Source: Rhinopithecus roxellana
Lineage: Eukaryota; Chordata; Mammalia; Primates; Cercopithecidae
Reading direction: 5' to 3'
Assembly: GCF_007565055.1 (NCBI RefSeq)
Contig: NC_044554.1
Location: forward strand, 138,197,463-138,261,462
DNA: 64,000 bases
Positions within the stretch are counted from its first letter, which is position 1. Each line of letters starts with the position of its first letter. The notes under the pieces were generated by a model. It saw only the letters and a program-made list of their open reading frames with translations. It was not told the origin of the DNA and did not search any database. The position numbers and the translations under genes are program-made. Shown here piece after piece: positions 1 through 9,659 of this stretch.

Positions 1-89
1 TAAAGCTAAAGATGAGAAATGGTGTTGGTGTTTTAACTCATTGCTGATTGGTTTCTAGCTGCTAAAATCTTTCATTTTAAGAATATCTC

Positions 90-391
90 GGGCCAGGCGC
101 GGTGGCTTACGCCTGTAATCCCAGCATTTTGGGAGGCCAAGGCGGGTGGATCACGAGGTCAGCAGTTCGAGACCAGCCTGATAAACATGGTGAAACCCCG
201 TCTCTACTAAAAATACAAAAAAAAAAAAGAAAGCTGAGCGTGGTGGCGGGCACCTGTAACCCCAGTGACTTGGGAGGCTGAGGCAGGAGAATCACTTGAA
301 ACCGGAAGGCAGAGGTTGCAGTGAGCCGAGATTGTGCCACTGCACTCTAGCCTGGGCAGTAAAAGCAAAACTCCGTCTCAAAAAAAAAAAA
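90..391 (+). mobile_element. Alu (AluS-like), full length
   Basis: Complete dimeric Alu with A-rich linker (about 218-231) and A tail. It is flanked by the direct repeat aagaatatctc (79-89 and 392-402), an 11-bp target-site duplication that fixes both ends. The subfamily is judged by eye. Confidence 0.95.
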
Positions 392-402
392 AAGAATATC
401 TC

Positions 403-810
403 CATGAGAGAACCAGAAAAATGACAATGGACATATATTTCTCCAATAAATTGTTGTATGTTTCTCTTACTATTTTGAATCTGGAGTGTCTCTAGAAGAA
501 ATACAAAGGTAAAGGTCGATCTTATGTCGGAATGTGGCTACCTTGTATATGGAATGGATATTGAAAAATAGATGTTGAAAATAAGCTCTGAAAAAGGGAT
601 GGATAACTATAAAAATACTTAAACACTGTATGTTTATTCAAACGTATTGAAGCAATTTGGTTTTCAAATTGGACTAAGTAACAGCAACCTTTCATGATTT
701 TTAAAATAGATTGCCCTTAGTTGTGTTCTGAACCATGATTTGAAGCTGTATTCTTTTTATATTTCAGAATACGAGATGGCTCAATTATGGAGGAAATGTG
801 ACTCAATACA
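403..810. other. No recognisable feature
   Basis: AT-rich sequence with no open frame of note and no repeat I can name. Confidence 0.5.
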
Positions 811-972
811 TCTAAAAAGTATTCATTTGTCTATATGGAGATCAAAACATTTCTGCTTCTATCAGGTACTTTCTGATTAAATTTACATAAGTTACCTAAC
901 ATCTCCGCTAGTTTTCTATCTCTGCAACAGAGATAACACTTCTGTCTACAAATAACAGAAAATTCAAAGAAT
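811..972. repeat. Local duplication, copy A
   Basis: This 162-bp stretch is repeated in direct orientation at 2762-2923 with a constant offset of 1951 bp and almost no net indel. By eye it is about 85-90 percent identical. Shared landmarks are 'tatatggagatcaaaacatt', 'ctgattaaattta', 'gttacctaacatctc' and 'ctctgcaacagagataac'. Copy A is preceded by a pyrimidine-rich tract ending in 'tttcag' (762-768) and contains 'atcaggtac', so it resembles a small exon, but it has no sustained open frame. I cannot assign it to a known repeat family. Confidence 0.8.
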
Positions 973-2761
973 TTAAATAAACTCTCTGTCGTCATTATTT
1001 TAGTATAAAATGTATTATTTAATTGTACCCTATTTGCTTATTTTCTTATAATGTCTCAATTTGTATGTGTAATGTATAACATATACATTTATATATTATG
1101 CTATTACCATATATTCTGCTGTCAGTCACTTTCTGTGATTACATGCATGCTGTCATGGAATGTCATATATCTGGAAGTGGGCTACAGTCTATTTCAGGTT
1201 GGAGGTATAATAGAATAGAATGTATGTTGTGCTTTTGTTAGTACAGCATTCTAAATACTTTTTTCTGATTCTTTGGACTAAAGTTTTCTTCTTTTGTCTG
1301 CTTCTTTCATATGACTTAGCATTTACTCAGTTGCAATATTTTTTTTTTTTAATTTAAATGCTTCTCCCCTAAATTTGCCTCTATTCTATCATCTTAGGTA
1401 AATATCTGCTCTCTTCGATTAGTTCATAGCAACTGATTTATATTTTGAATCTTTGTGTGACTTTCAAAAGTATTGCATTCTTAATTTTTTCTTGGATTAA
1501 ACTGTCCAAAGGAATAAAAAAGATGAATTTTTGAAACTAAGCTTTTCTGTATGCCATCATTCACGAATTCCCTAAGATCCAAATTATAATTTGCACATAA
1601 TAAGGCCTCTAAAGTTGAATTTCAGTAGACATTATGCTATCAGCTGGGTTGGAAGGAGTTGAGAAAGGGGTTGACTCATAAGGAGATACATCCAATACAG
1701 TCATCACTAAATCATGAAATCCTATTTTTTACCACTCCTAGATGAGATATAGCTCATGAAAAGGTATCTCCACTGATTCAAGGTTTTAGCAGATGAGTCT
1801 GAAAATGCTGCCAAAATCAAAACTAAATGTTCATGTTTTTCTTCTACACATTTGTTTTGCCTAGAAGGAAATGTAACCCCAGAAAATTCAAGTTGCCTGT
1901 ACAAGTTCAGCCAGGATTGACTTAAATAATCTTGAATAAGTTACTTAACCTTTAAGATTCCAACATAGCTTTCTCTATTGAATAGGAATAGTTGTGGTGG
2001 ACTATAACTCCATTCCTTCTAGCATTAAAATTTGTATGAGTCCTAGAAGCTCCATGGTTCATATAAAGTTCTATAAATCATATAAGTCCTGTAAGTTCAT
2101 ATGAATTTAGTCATATCTCATTTTCCACACACTATTCATTCAACAATATTTATTAAATATCTAATAGGTTTTATTTGCTGTTTGGTGCCTTAGTTCTGTA
2201 GCATCTAGGTGCAGTCTGATATGTTAACAATACAAGGTCAACATTTTATAGTTTCACCATTTTGTGAATAATCTCCTAGACAATGTGTTAAATTTATTTT
2301 TTCCTATTTCTGTGTATAGGGAAGGAAAAGATTATAGCCATTAAATTGTGATTTTTTTCCATTGATTTTACAATTTTAAAACTATTTTGATGGAGCAAAG
2401 TATTTCAATCCAATATACTGTATAGTATTTTAGTCAACATTGTGGTCTCTGGATAGAATCAGACCACCTGTATTCAAATTTGTACTTGCACTCTCCTTCA
2501 GCTTCGTTCTCTGTACTTCACTATCTTCTGCAAATCAGATAATACTGTAATTCTGCGGTAAGAATTAAATGATAGTCGTTTGTAGAATAATTTCTTGAAT
2601 ATTTTAAGAATAAAACTACTCTTTTCTGATATTATGGCAAATAAACTGATAAATTATTGTCAAATCAAAATATAATTATCAAGCATCCTTAATTTTTATA
2701 ATTTAATTTATACACCTACTTTTTCTCAGAGACTAACTTCATGAGTGCAATTTAACACATC
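973..2761. other. Segment between the duplicated copies; scattered MIR/L2-like traces
   Basis: AT-rich noncoding DNA. Weak ancient SINE/LINE traces are visible: an MIR-like core near 1905-1995 ('aagttacttaacctttaag'), an L2/MIR3-like string near 2125-2190 ('ttcattcaacaatatttatt'), and the MIR listed separately at 2437-2580. A 10-base T run lies near 1340. No gene. Confidence 0.45.
2437..2580 (+). mobile_element. MIR SINE fragment
   Basis: The order of features matches a diverged MIR: 'gtggtctctggatagaatcagacc', a 'cctgtattcaaat' block, then 'ctgcggtaagaattaaatgat' near the 3' end. It is old and weakly conserved. Confidence 0.5.
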
Positions 2762-2923
2762 TCTAAGAAGTATCCATTTGCGTATATGGAGATCAAAACA
2801 TTTCTGCCTCTGTCATGTATTTTCTGATTAAATTTAGGTACGTTACCTAACATCTCGAGACTAGTTTCCTATCTCTGCAACAGAGATAACTTTTTTCTAT
2901 AAATAACAGAAAATTCAAAAAAT
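2762..2923. repeat. Local duplication, copy B
   Basis: Second copy of the 162-bp unit at 811-972, same orientation. The flanks diverge quickly on both sides, although a pyrimidine tract ending in 'ctcag' precedes this copy too. It has no usable open frame. Confidence 0.8.
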
Positions 2924-5900
2924 TAAGTGAAGTAATTTTGGGAATAATTTTGACAACTTGGAATATGAGCCTGATGATCACTCTATTTGGATTTTTCATC
3001 CACCTGATACTTAATGTTGTTATTCTAGAAACTTGGGAAGACAACTCAGGGACTAAATTTTACAAGTCTGTCTTTGAGATCAAAATCCGTAAAGACAACC
3101 TATTAGAACACTGAAATAAACTCAAATAAAAGTAAGACTACATTGATCCTTCAGAAAAATGAAGACACAGTTCATGGCCTTCAAAATGCAGTTTCTCCAG
3201 TGCCTGGTGTCTGGCCTCAGCAATGAGACAGTAAACTAATATGTGACCAGTGTGTCTTTTAAAACCATGTAAACTCCTCCTTTTATTTCCTGTGACCACA
3301 TAATAACAGCAAAACAGAATGTCAGTGAAATTTTGGGTCAGTTCTTTACAGAAAGTTGAAAAATATTTTGAGTGCTTTTCAAGGAATTAAACTGACCCAG
3401 CAGATTAATTTAGACCAATAGAGGCTTCACTCTTTAAAGCCAATTCTCTCTGCAAAACTTCAATAGCAAAGCCAGGGTAGTGGAAAAATTGCAAACAAAA
3501 ATATTTTCAACTGAAAATATGAAAACAGATTCAGTCTCCTTTAAGTGATCTATAAAGTACTTAGCCTCATCATTGGCATGTAGAACAAGTCAATGTACTT
3601 GTTTAAAATTTTTAAATATTTGTACAGTTATAACCAATAAGAACCAAACAAGCAGCTCTCTAGCATGGGAAACACCAGGTCATAATATCAATATTTAAAG
3701 TATATCCTAATTTGCCAACTAATTTATGGACATTATCCCATCATTTAGAATCAGAAAACTCTGTTACCACATTTTTCTAAGCAGACACAAAAAACTCTCT
3801 ACTGGAAGTATGCCAATTCTCAAGTATCATGTGAGCATTTAGAAGAATACATATTGATTGGAAGGTGACTAAGCTGAAATTAGTTTAATGAATTATAAAT
3901 ATTCAGTGTCCCTGATAGATATTATTTTTCTTTGAAAAGAAATATGTTATTTTTGTAAAACTTTCAAACATTGCTTAATTTGAAAACCATCTATCTTCAT
4001 TTGGCCGCTGCCTTTCCCAAATCTCTAACAAGACTATGAATTAGTAACTTCAAGACAGTATAACTCACCATTAAATTTCCTATATCTGAGAAAGAGCTCT
4101 TCATTAAAACTCTGCTTCCAAAATGAGATTCAATCATGGCAAATGCAAAACAGTCCACATATGACAGGAAAATCACAAATGGAAATACAAACTAAATTGT
4201 AGCTTACTATGAATTATACCTTTAGAATAGTTCTTGGAAAAGTCAAGCTTTTTCTTCAATTAAATGATGTATATAGGGAGACAAATGAGAGCCAGAATCT
4301 AGGATTTCAGAATGAAACAAGTTCTAGATAAATTCAAATCTCATTGCAGAATCATTTAGCCAACAGCCCATATGGCCAGCTGCACCTTTATGAATGTGAC
4401 AAAGCAGAGTGGTTTGAAACAGCTCAGCAAAAAAAAAAATATATATATATATAAAGCACTTGGACATTCAATGGGGATAAATTATAGCTTATAAATTTTG
4501 TATTTATCTAAGAAATGAAATTCAAAACGAATTGCTTAAAATTTATATTCATAGCATATATGCATTCTGAGGTAGCTGTTGTAAGAAAGGGCAATTTTAA
4601 CAATGAAATGTTTCTCGTATTATTTTCAGAGAAATTAATCTTAATTAAATCAATATGTGGGTTTTTTTTTTTTTTTTTTTTTTTTTTGGCTATGTAGAGT
4701 TTCCATATATTTGACTACTACCTTTTATTGTACTAGTTTGCTCTGGAAATTTGAAAGAAAAGACCATAGAAAAGGAATACCCAAATACTGGTTATTATGG
4801 TGAAGATATTTGCAATATAAAAGGATTCTCATTGTTGTGCTAGAATAAGAAGTGTTGGGGCATATTAAAATATCATTTTCATAATGGCTTGTAAGAGTGT
4901 AGACAAAAAGCAAGGGACATTTGTCATGAAAAAGATTACCCCAATAGTCAGTATACATTTCAAGATTTTTAGTCACATTACGTTATTACTAATAATCTGG
5001 CATGTATATATCATCTGAATGGTTATTTATATGCCATTGTTGTCCCTCATTTGCTCAAGTGTCTTTAATTCAGCAAGTTTATTTAATGAAACACATTCAT
5101 AATAAAACATTAATGGAAACAGAATTTTTGAAAAATGGAAGACTGAGATTGATTGAACTTTTATTTTAACTAAGAAGCAGAATTCTGTACAGGTATACAG
5201 TATTTGAAAACTCAGCAGATCCTTTTAAATGTAAACACTTAATATATATATAACCTAGTCTCAGAGAGGTAACTTAGGACATTAAGTTATAAACTATGCA
5301 GATCCCACTTATTTTTCATTCACCCCATGGTCATGACACTGGTCTAGGGCTTGGATTGGAGCCAAAGTTTCTTCACCGGTATCTAGAAATGGGAATGCCT
5401 TCAGGAAGGAGGCTAGAGGGCAAGACAAATACCATTTACTGGGCAAAGTCAGGGTTTATTAACAAGAAAAGCCAAGATCAGAAAACCACAGGCAAAATTG
5501 CTATGTAGGTCATAAAACCAGAATTTTAGAAGAGACATGGATAGGATCAATATTGCTGCATTTTGGACAGCAGTGATGTGTAGAAGATGGGTGGGGAAAT
5601 AATGGAGTTGGCAAGAGAAAGTGACAGGTGGCATCAACATTTGCTTTCAATAGCTAGTGCATATACATTTCATGGAAGACCCTGTGGTCTCTAAAAGCCA
5701 CGACTGGTGTAGCCAGTGGGAGGTAAGTCCAGTTCTTTCATTTTTGAAATTTTCCATACTATCACAGTCTTATATTTAGCCTTTTTCTTGAAAATATTTC
5801 TATATAGAATTGTTATTTTCTTGCTGTGGTAAGCACAATATGAGGACAGACATTTAATAATATTAATAGCTAACATTTGTTGAATGGTTAGTGTCACCAA

Positions 5901-6054
5901 CCAGGAACTTAGCACTTTGAACATCATACCTTATTTTACAAAGTAGTAGTCTATTTACATTTTAGTTCTGATGTAACTAAAGTTCAACAAGGTTGTATGA
6001 TTACCTGTTTGTAATCATAACAAAGGGATGATGCTCACTTTAACATGATAATTA
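2924..6054. other. Noncoding, few recognisable elements
   Basis: No coding region is supported. Visible details are an A run followed by (TA)n at 4429-4452, a 26-base T run at 4662-4687, a short (TA)n near 5240, and a possible MIR/L2-like string at 5868-5945 ('taatagctaacatttgttgaa'). The stretch 5290-5640 is somewhat less AT-rich but holds only chance frames. Confidence 0.45.
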
Positions 6055-6067
6055 TGCCCTCTGCTGG
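6055..6067 (-). promoter_or_regulatory. Candidate CTCF core motif
   Basis: On the minus strand this reads CCAGCAGAGGGCA, which fits the CTCF core CCASYAGRKGGCA at every position. It lies about 0.8 kb upstream of the taste receptor start. One motif match is weak evidence of occupancy. Confidence 0.35.
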
Positions 6068-6530
6068 TAGTTAATAGTTTCTATACCATCTACTTTTTGA
6101 AATGATGCTTGTAAACAAGAGCCCAGGACGATGTCATCATGTGAATTAATTATGCACTACTTTTATAACTCTGGTTTGCTATTCATAAGGTCAACATTGT
6201 ATGAAGAAGGCCATGAAAACAGGATATATTTCAGAGGAAGGAAGATTTTTATTAAAAAGTTATATTCCAGGAACTGATTTTCAAGTCTGGAAAGGAAATT
6301 GCCTTTAGTAGGGGTAGGACATGAAGTGGGGAAATTTTATTAAAGTGTTTGAAATTATTATAAGTCAAAAAGTGTGCCAGGGAAAGAGCTATCTTTGAGA
6401 CTGGATATTTGTGGCAGTAATAGGAAATAAGTATCTGTCTTCAGGATGCAGCATTTAGCATTAGGAAAAAATAAAAGACACAAACAAAATATCAATAACC
6501 AAAACAAAACATACTTGTAATCAGATGTAT

Positions 6531-6531
6531 T

Positions 6532-6574
<43 letters not shown>
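6531..6574. repeat. (TTTA)n microsatellite
   Basis: About 11 uninterrupted TTTA units, 310 bp upstream of the taste receptor start codon. Long pure tetranucleotide arrays of this size are usually length-polymorphic. Confidence 0.95.
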
Positions 6575-6885
6575 GCAAAATTGAGCAAGAGTGAGAATGG
6601 AATGGTGCCAAGGGGGCAATTTTTCTCAGGATGTAATTGGAAGACCTAGCCATCATTCAAATCTTCAGATTTGCATTGCTCCAATTTCATCTGAAGAGCA
6701 CCAGATTCAGAAAGCAGTCTCTGATTTTCTTCCTTGGAGGAAGAGCTAGTGTAAGGCTCTATCCATGATACAGAAGCTGGCAGAAGTTGAGATTTCTCAG
6801 TGCTGTATGTTCCCATTTGCAAGATCATCTGGAGGAAGTATTTAGGACCATCTACAAGGAAAAACTAAGACTTGTCCTAGAAAAC

Positions 6886-7800
6886 ATGGCCTTCTCTTCT
6901 TCAACTATTCTTCATATTATCGTCATGTCAGCAGAATTCTTCACAGGGATCACAGTAAATGGGTTTCTTATCATTGTTAACTGTTATGAATTGATCAAAC
7001 ATAGAAAGCTAATGCCAATTCAAATCCTCTTAATGTGCATAGGGATGTCTCGATTGGGTCTGCAGATGGTGTTAATGGTACAAAGTTTTTTCTCTGTGTT
7101 CTTTCCACTCTTTTATGTCGAAAAACTTCATGGTGCAGTAATGATGTTCCTTTGGATGTTTTTTAGCTCTATCAGCCTCTGGTTTGCCACCTGCCTTTCT
7201 GTATTTTATTGCCTCAAGATTTCAGGCTTCACTCAGTCCTGTTTTCTTTGGTTGAAATTCAGGATGCCAAAGTTAATATCTTGGCTGCTTCTGGGAAGTC
7301 TTCTGGCCTCTGTGAGCATTGCATCTCTGTGTATTGAGGTAGATTACCCTAAAACTGAGGAAGAGGACGCCCTCAGAAACACCACACTTTATTTTGCACA
7401 CAAAACAAAGATAAAGAAAATTAGTGAAGTGCTTCTTGTCAACTTCGCATTATTATTTCCTCTAGCCATATTTATGATGTGCACTTCTATGTTACTCATC
7501 TCTCTTTACAAGCACAATCGTCGGATGCAACATGGATCTCATGGCTTTAGAAATGCCAGCACAGAAGCCCATATAAATGCATTAAAAACAGTGATAACAT
7601 TCTTCTGCTTCTTTATTTCTTATTTTGCTGCCTTCATGACAAATATGACATTTAGTTCACCTTACAGAAGTTACCAGTTCTTTATGCTGAAGGACATAAT
7701 GGCAGCATATCCCTCTGGCCACTCAGTTATAATAATCTTGAGTAATTCTAAGTTCCGACAATCATTTAGAAGAATTTTCTGCCTCAAAAAGAAATTATGA
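6886..7800 (+). CDS. TAS2R2: Bitter taste receptor, TAS2R2-like, intact
   Basis: Single-exon type 2 taste receptor of 304 residues, the usual length for this GPCR family, which signals bitter ligands through gustducin in taste cells. Seven hydrophobic segments are visible. The first is about 10-32. The TM3 signature SLWFATCLSVFYCLKI spans 97-112. TM5 ends in the TAS2R block SLYKHNRRMQ (206-215). The third inner loop has GFRNASTEAHINALK (220-234). TM7 has YPSGHSVIIILSNSKF (275-290), and the tail is basic. An NTT sequon at 165 sits in outer loop 2, where TAS2Rs are conservatively glycosylated. The frame stays open 33 codons upstream to an ATG at 6787, but that extension has no family counterpart, and MAFSSS at 6886 gives the normal N terminus. 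I recognise it as TAS2R2 from memory; another divergent TAS2R is the alternative. The human copy is usually listed as a pseudogene. Here no frameshift or stop is seen. Confidence 0.88.
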   Translation: MAFSSSTILHIIVMSAEFFTGITVNGFLIIVNCYELIKHRKLMPIQILLMCIGMSRLGLQMVLMVQSFFSVFFPLFYVEKLHGAVMMFLWMFFSSISLWFATCLSVFYCLKISGFTQSCFLWLKFRMPKLISWLLLGSLLASVSIASLCIEVDYPKTEEEDALRNTTLYFAHKTKIKKISEVLLVNFALLFPLAIFMMCTSMLLISLYKHNRRMQHGSHGFRNASTEAHINALKTVITFFCFFISYFAAFMTNMTFSSPYRSYQFFMLKDIMAAYPSGHSVIIILSNSKFRQSFRRIFCLKKKL

Positions 7801-8701
7801 AGAAGAAGAACAGTGTGAACTATTTCTTTCCTTGATATAGATTCAATGGACTTACTTGGGTTTTGTGTGCTGACTCTCCCTCTCTCTAGTAATTTTCTGC
7901 CAGTGTCTGATCCCCAAGACAAGTGAGGCACTAAATTTGATGTTGGATGGGTGGGATGTGTCTTTTTTTCACGACTTACATACTTAAAACTATTGTGATG
8001 GTAATACATTTCAGTAACAATACTTGCACTGGAGTAGAGTTACATTTTAGAAATTAAAAAAATACTAAGACTTCATTCGGCTGAGCAAGGTAGTTCTTTT
8101 AATCTCTCTACCCAAGTCATCGGGAAGCACCTGGTTTAAACAAGAAAAAGTATCTTGATTTAGTTCAAGAATTGAAACAATAAAATAATTTGGCTTTAGG
8201 GACATTTAAGTATTTTTTAAAGAGATTCAAATTTTATGTTGAAACTGTCTGTCATAACATGTCCTCAGCAATACTAGTTATGGTCTTATGTTGCTTTTGA
8301 TTTCGGATTGGAAGATGATAAGATGCAAATTGAGTTGGCATGCCTATGCATACATAAACACAATCCAAAGTCTCAATTATGTTACAAAACAGAAATCTTT
8401 TCCAACTCTCAGGAGTACTAAACCCACTCCCAGAGAGAATGTGGAGGAGGTTGCTGATAGCCGGATCCCAGGGAACAAATGTTCAACACCAGGTATCTTA
8501 ACTTCTTTCCAACTGAGAATTTTGTCTGGAGTATGGCAGCATCAAATGCTTTGAAGGTCTAAAGTAAAACAGATCTCTGTTTACTCTTGAAATCTATTGC
8601 TAGATTTGAATTGATTCTGCTCTTTAAGGATCTCGAATAGTCTTACTTTAGGAAAGAAAAATATGTTTTGCAATATCTGACATCACTTAGGATATCTGTT
8701 T
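7801..8701. other. 3' flank of the taste receptor; no gene seen
   Basis: Noncoding. Holds the candidate polyadenylation signal at 8179. Short open frames here look like chance. A CT-rich run (7875-7890) and nothing else is notable. Confidence 0.45.
8179..8184 (+). terminator. Candidate poly(A) signal AATAAA
   Basis: First canonical AATAAA downstream of the receptor, about 380 bp past its stop codon. AT-rich DNA contains many such hexamers, so its use is unproven. Confidence 0.3.
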
Positions 8702-8716
8702 AAATCTACAAAATCC

Positions 8717-9013
8717 ACGCCGGATGCAGTGGCTCATGCCTATAATCCCAGCACTTTGGGAGGCCAAGGTGGGTGGATAACTTGAACCCAGGAGTTTGAA
8801 ACCAGCCTGGGCAACACGGCAAAAACCCATCTCTACAAAAAAATACAAAAACTAGCCAGACATCGTGGTGCATGCCTGTAATCCCAGCTACTTGGGGCCT
8901 GAGGTGAGGGAATTGCTTGATCCCACGAGGTGGAGGTTGGAGAGAGCTGAGATTGTGCTACTGCACTCTAGCCTGGGTGACAGAGCAAGACCCTGTCAAA
9001 TAAGTAAGTAAAT
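8717..9013 (+). mobile_element. Alu (AluJ-like), full length
   Basis: Diverged dimeric Alu with tail 'aaataagtaagtaaat'. Flanking copies aaatctacaaaatcc (8702-8716) and aaatctataaaatcc (9014-9028) form a 15-bp target-site duplication with one difference. Confidence 0.92.
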
Positions 9014-9213
9014 AAATCTATAAAATCCTTATTGGCTCTTGAAGATAAAAGATACATTTTAGTATTTTAATTGTAAATAAATTGCTATTAAAGTAGATTA
9101 AAAGTTGCTGGGATGAGGGAAAAAACTAAATATGTGTAGGAATATGTGCAATTATTTGCTACCAGATAAAAAAAAATTAGAATCTTTATTAGTATTTCCC
9201 TGACTATACTCTG

Positions 9214-9392
9214 AGAGAGAGGTTCTCAAATTTGACCAGACATCGGAATCCTCTGGAAGGCTTGTTAAAACACAGATTACTGGGCCCCACCTCCAAAATT
9301 TCTGACTCAGCAGGTTTGAGATAGTACCTAAGCTTAGCATTTCTTATGAGTTTCCAATGATACTCATGCTCTTGGTCACACTTTGAGAACTG
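9214..9392 (+). mobile_element. MER5A (hAT-Charlie) DNA transposon
   Basis: Matches the remembered MER5A layout: 'ggttctcaaa' start, 'tcggaatcctctggaagg', 'cacagattactgggcccca', 'tttctgactcagcaggt', ending 'cactttgagaactg'. The ends are inverted repeats. Non-autonomous and inactive. Confidence 0.8.
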
Positions 9393-9404
9393 ATTTAGAG
9401 TCAC

Positions 9405-9640
9405 TGTACTACAGAGATTAAGAACCTGGCCTCAGGCCAAACTGGATGGGTTTGCCTCTTGACCAAGCTGCTTATTAGATGTATAATCTTGGGCAAGATG
9501 TTAGACTATCTTTCTCCGTTTTTTCATCTGTAAAATGAGATAATAAAAGTAACTACTCCCAAAGATTGCTGTGAGATTTTGCTGGCAAGTGTAAAATACC
9601 TAGAACAGTACCTGGTCCACAGCAAAGATCAGTTAAGACC
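9405..9640 (+). mobile_element. MIR SINE, near full length
   Basis: Core and 3' signatures are present: 'ttaagaacctggcctcagg', 'gtataatcttgggcaag', 'ttttttcatctgtaaaatg', 'gattgctgtgagatt' and the 'acagtacctggtccacag' tail. Confidence 0.8.
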
Positions 9641-9659
9641 AAATATTGCTTTAAGTCAA

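Noticed and set aside
6787..6885. In-frame ATG 33 codons upstream of the TAS2R2-like start
   Set aside because: The extra residues have no TAS2R counterpart. The ATG at 6886 gives the family length and N terminus.
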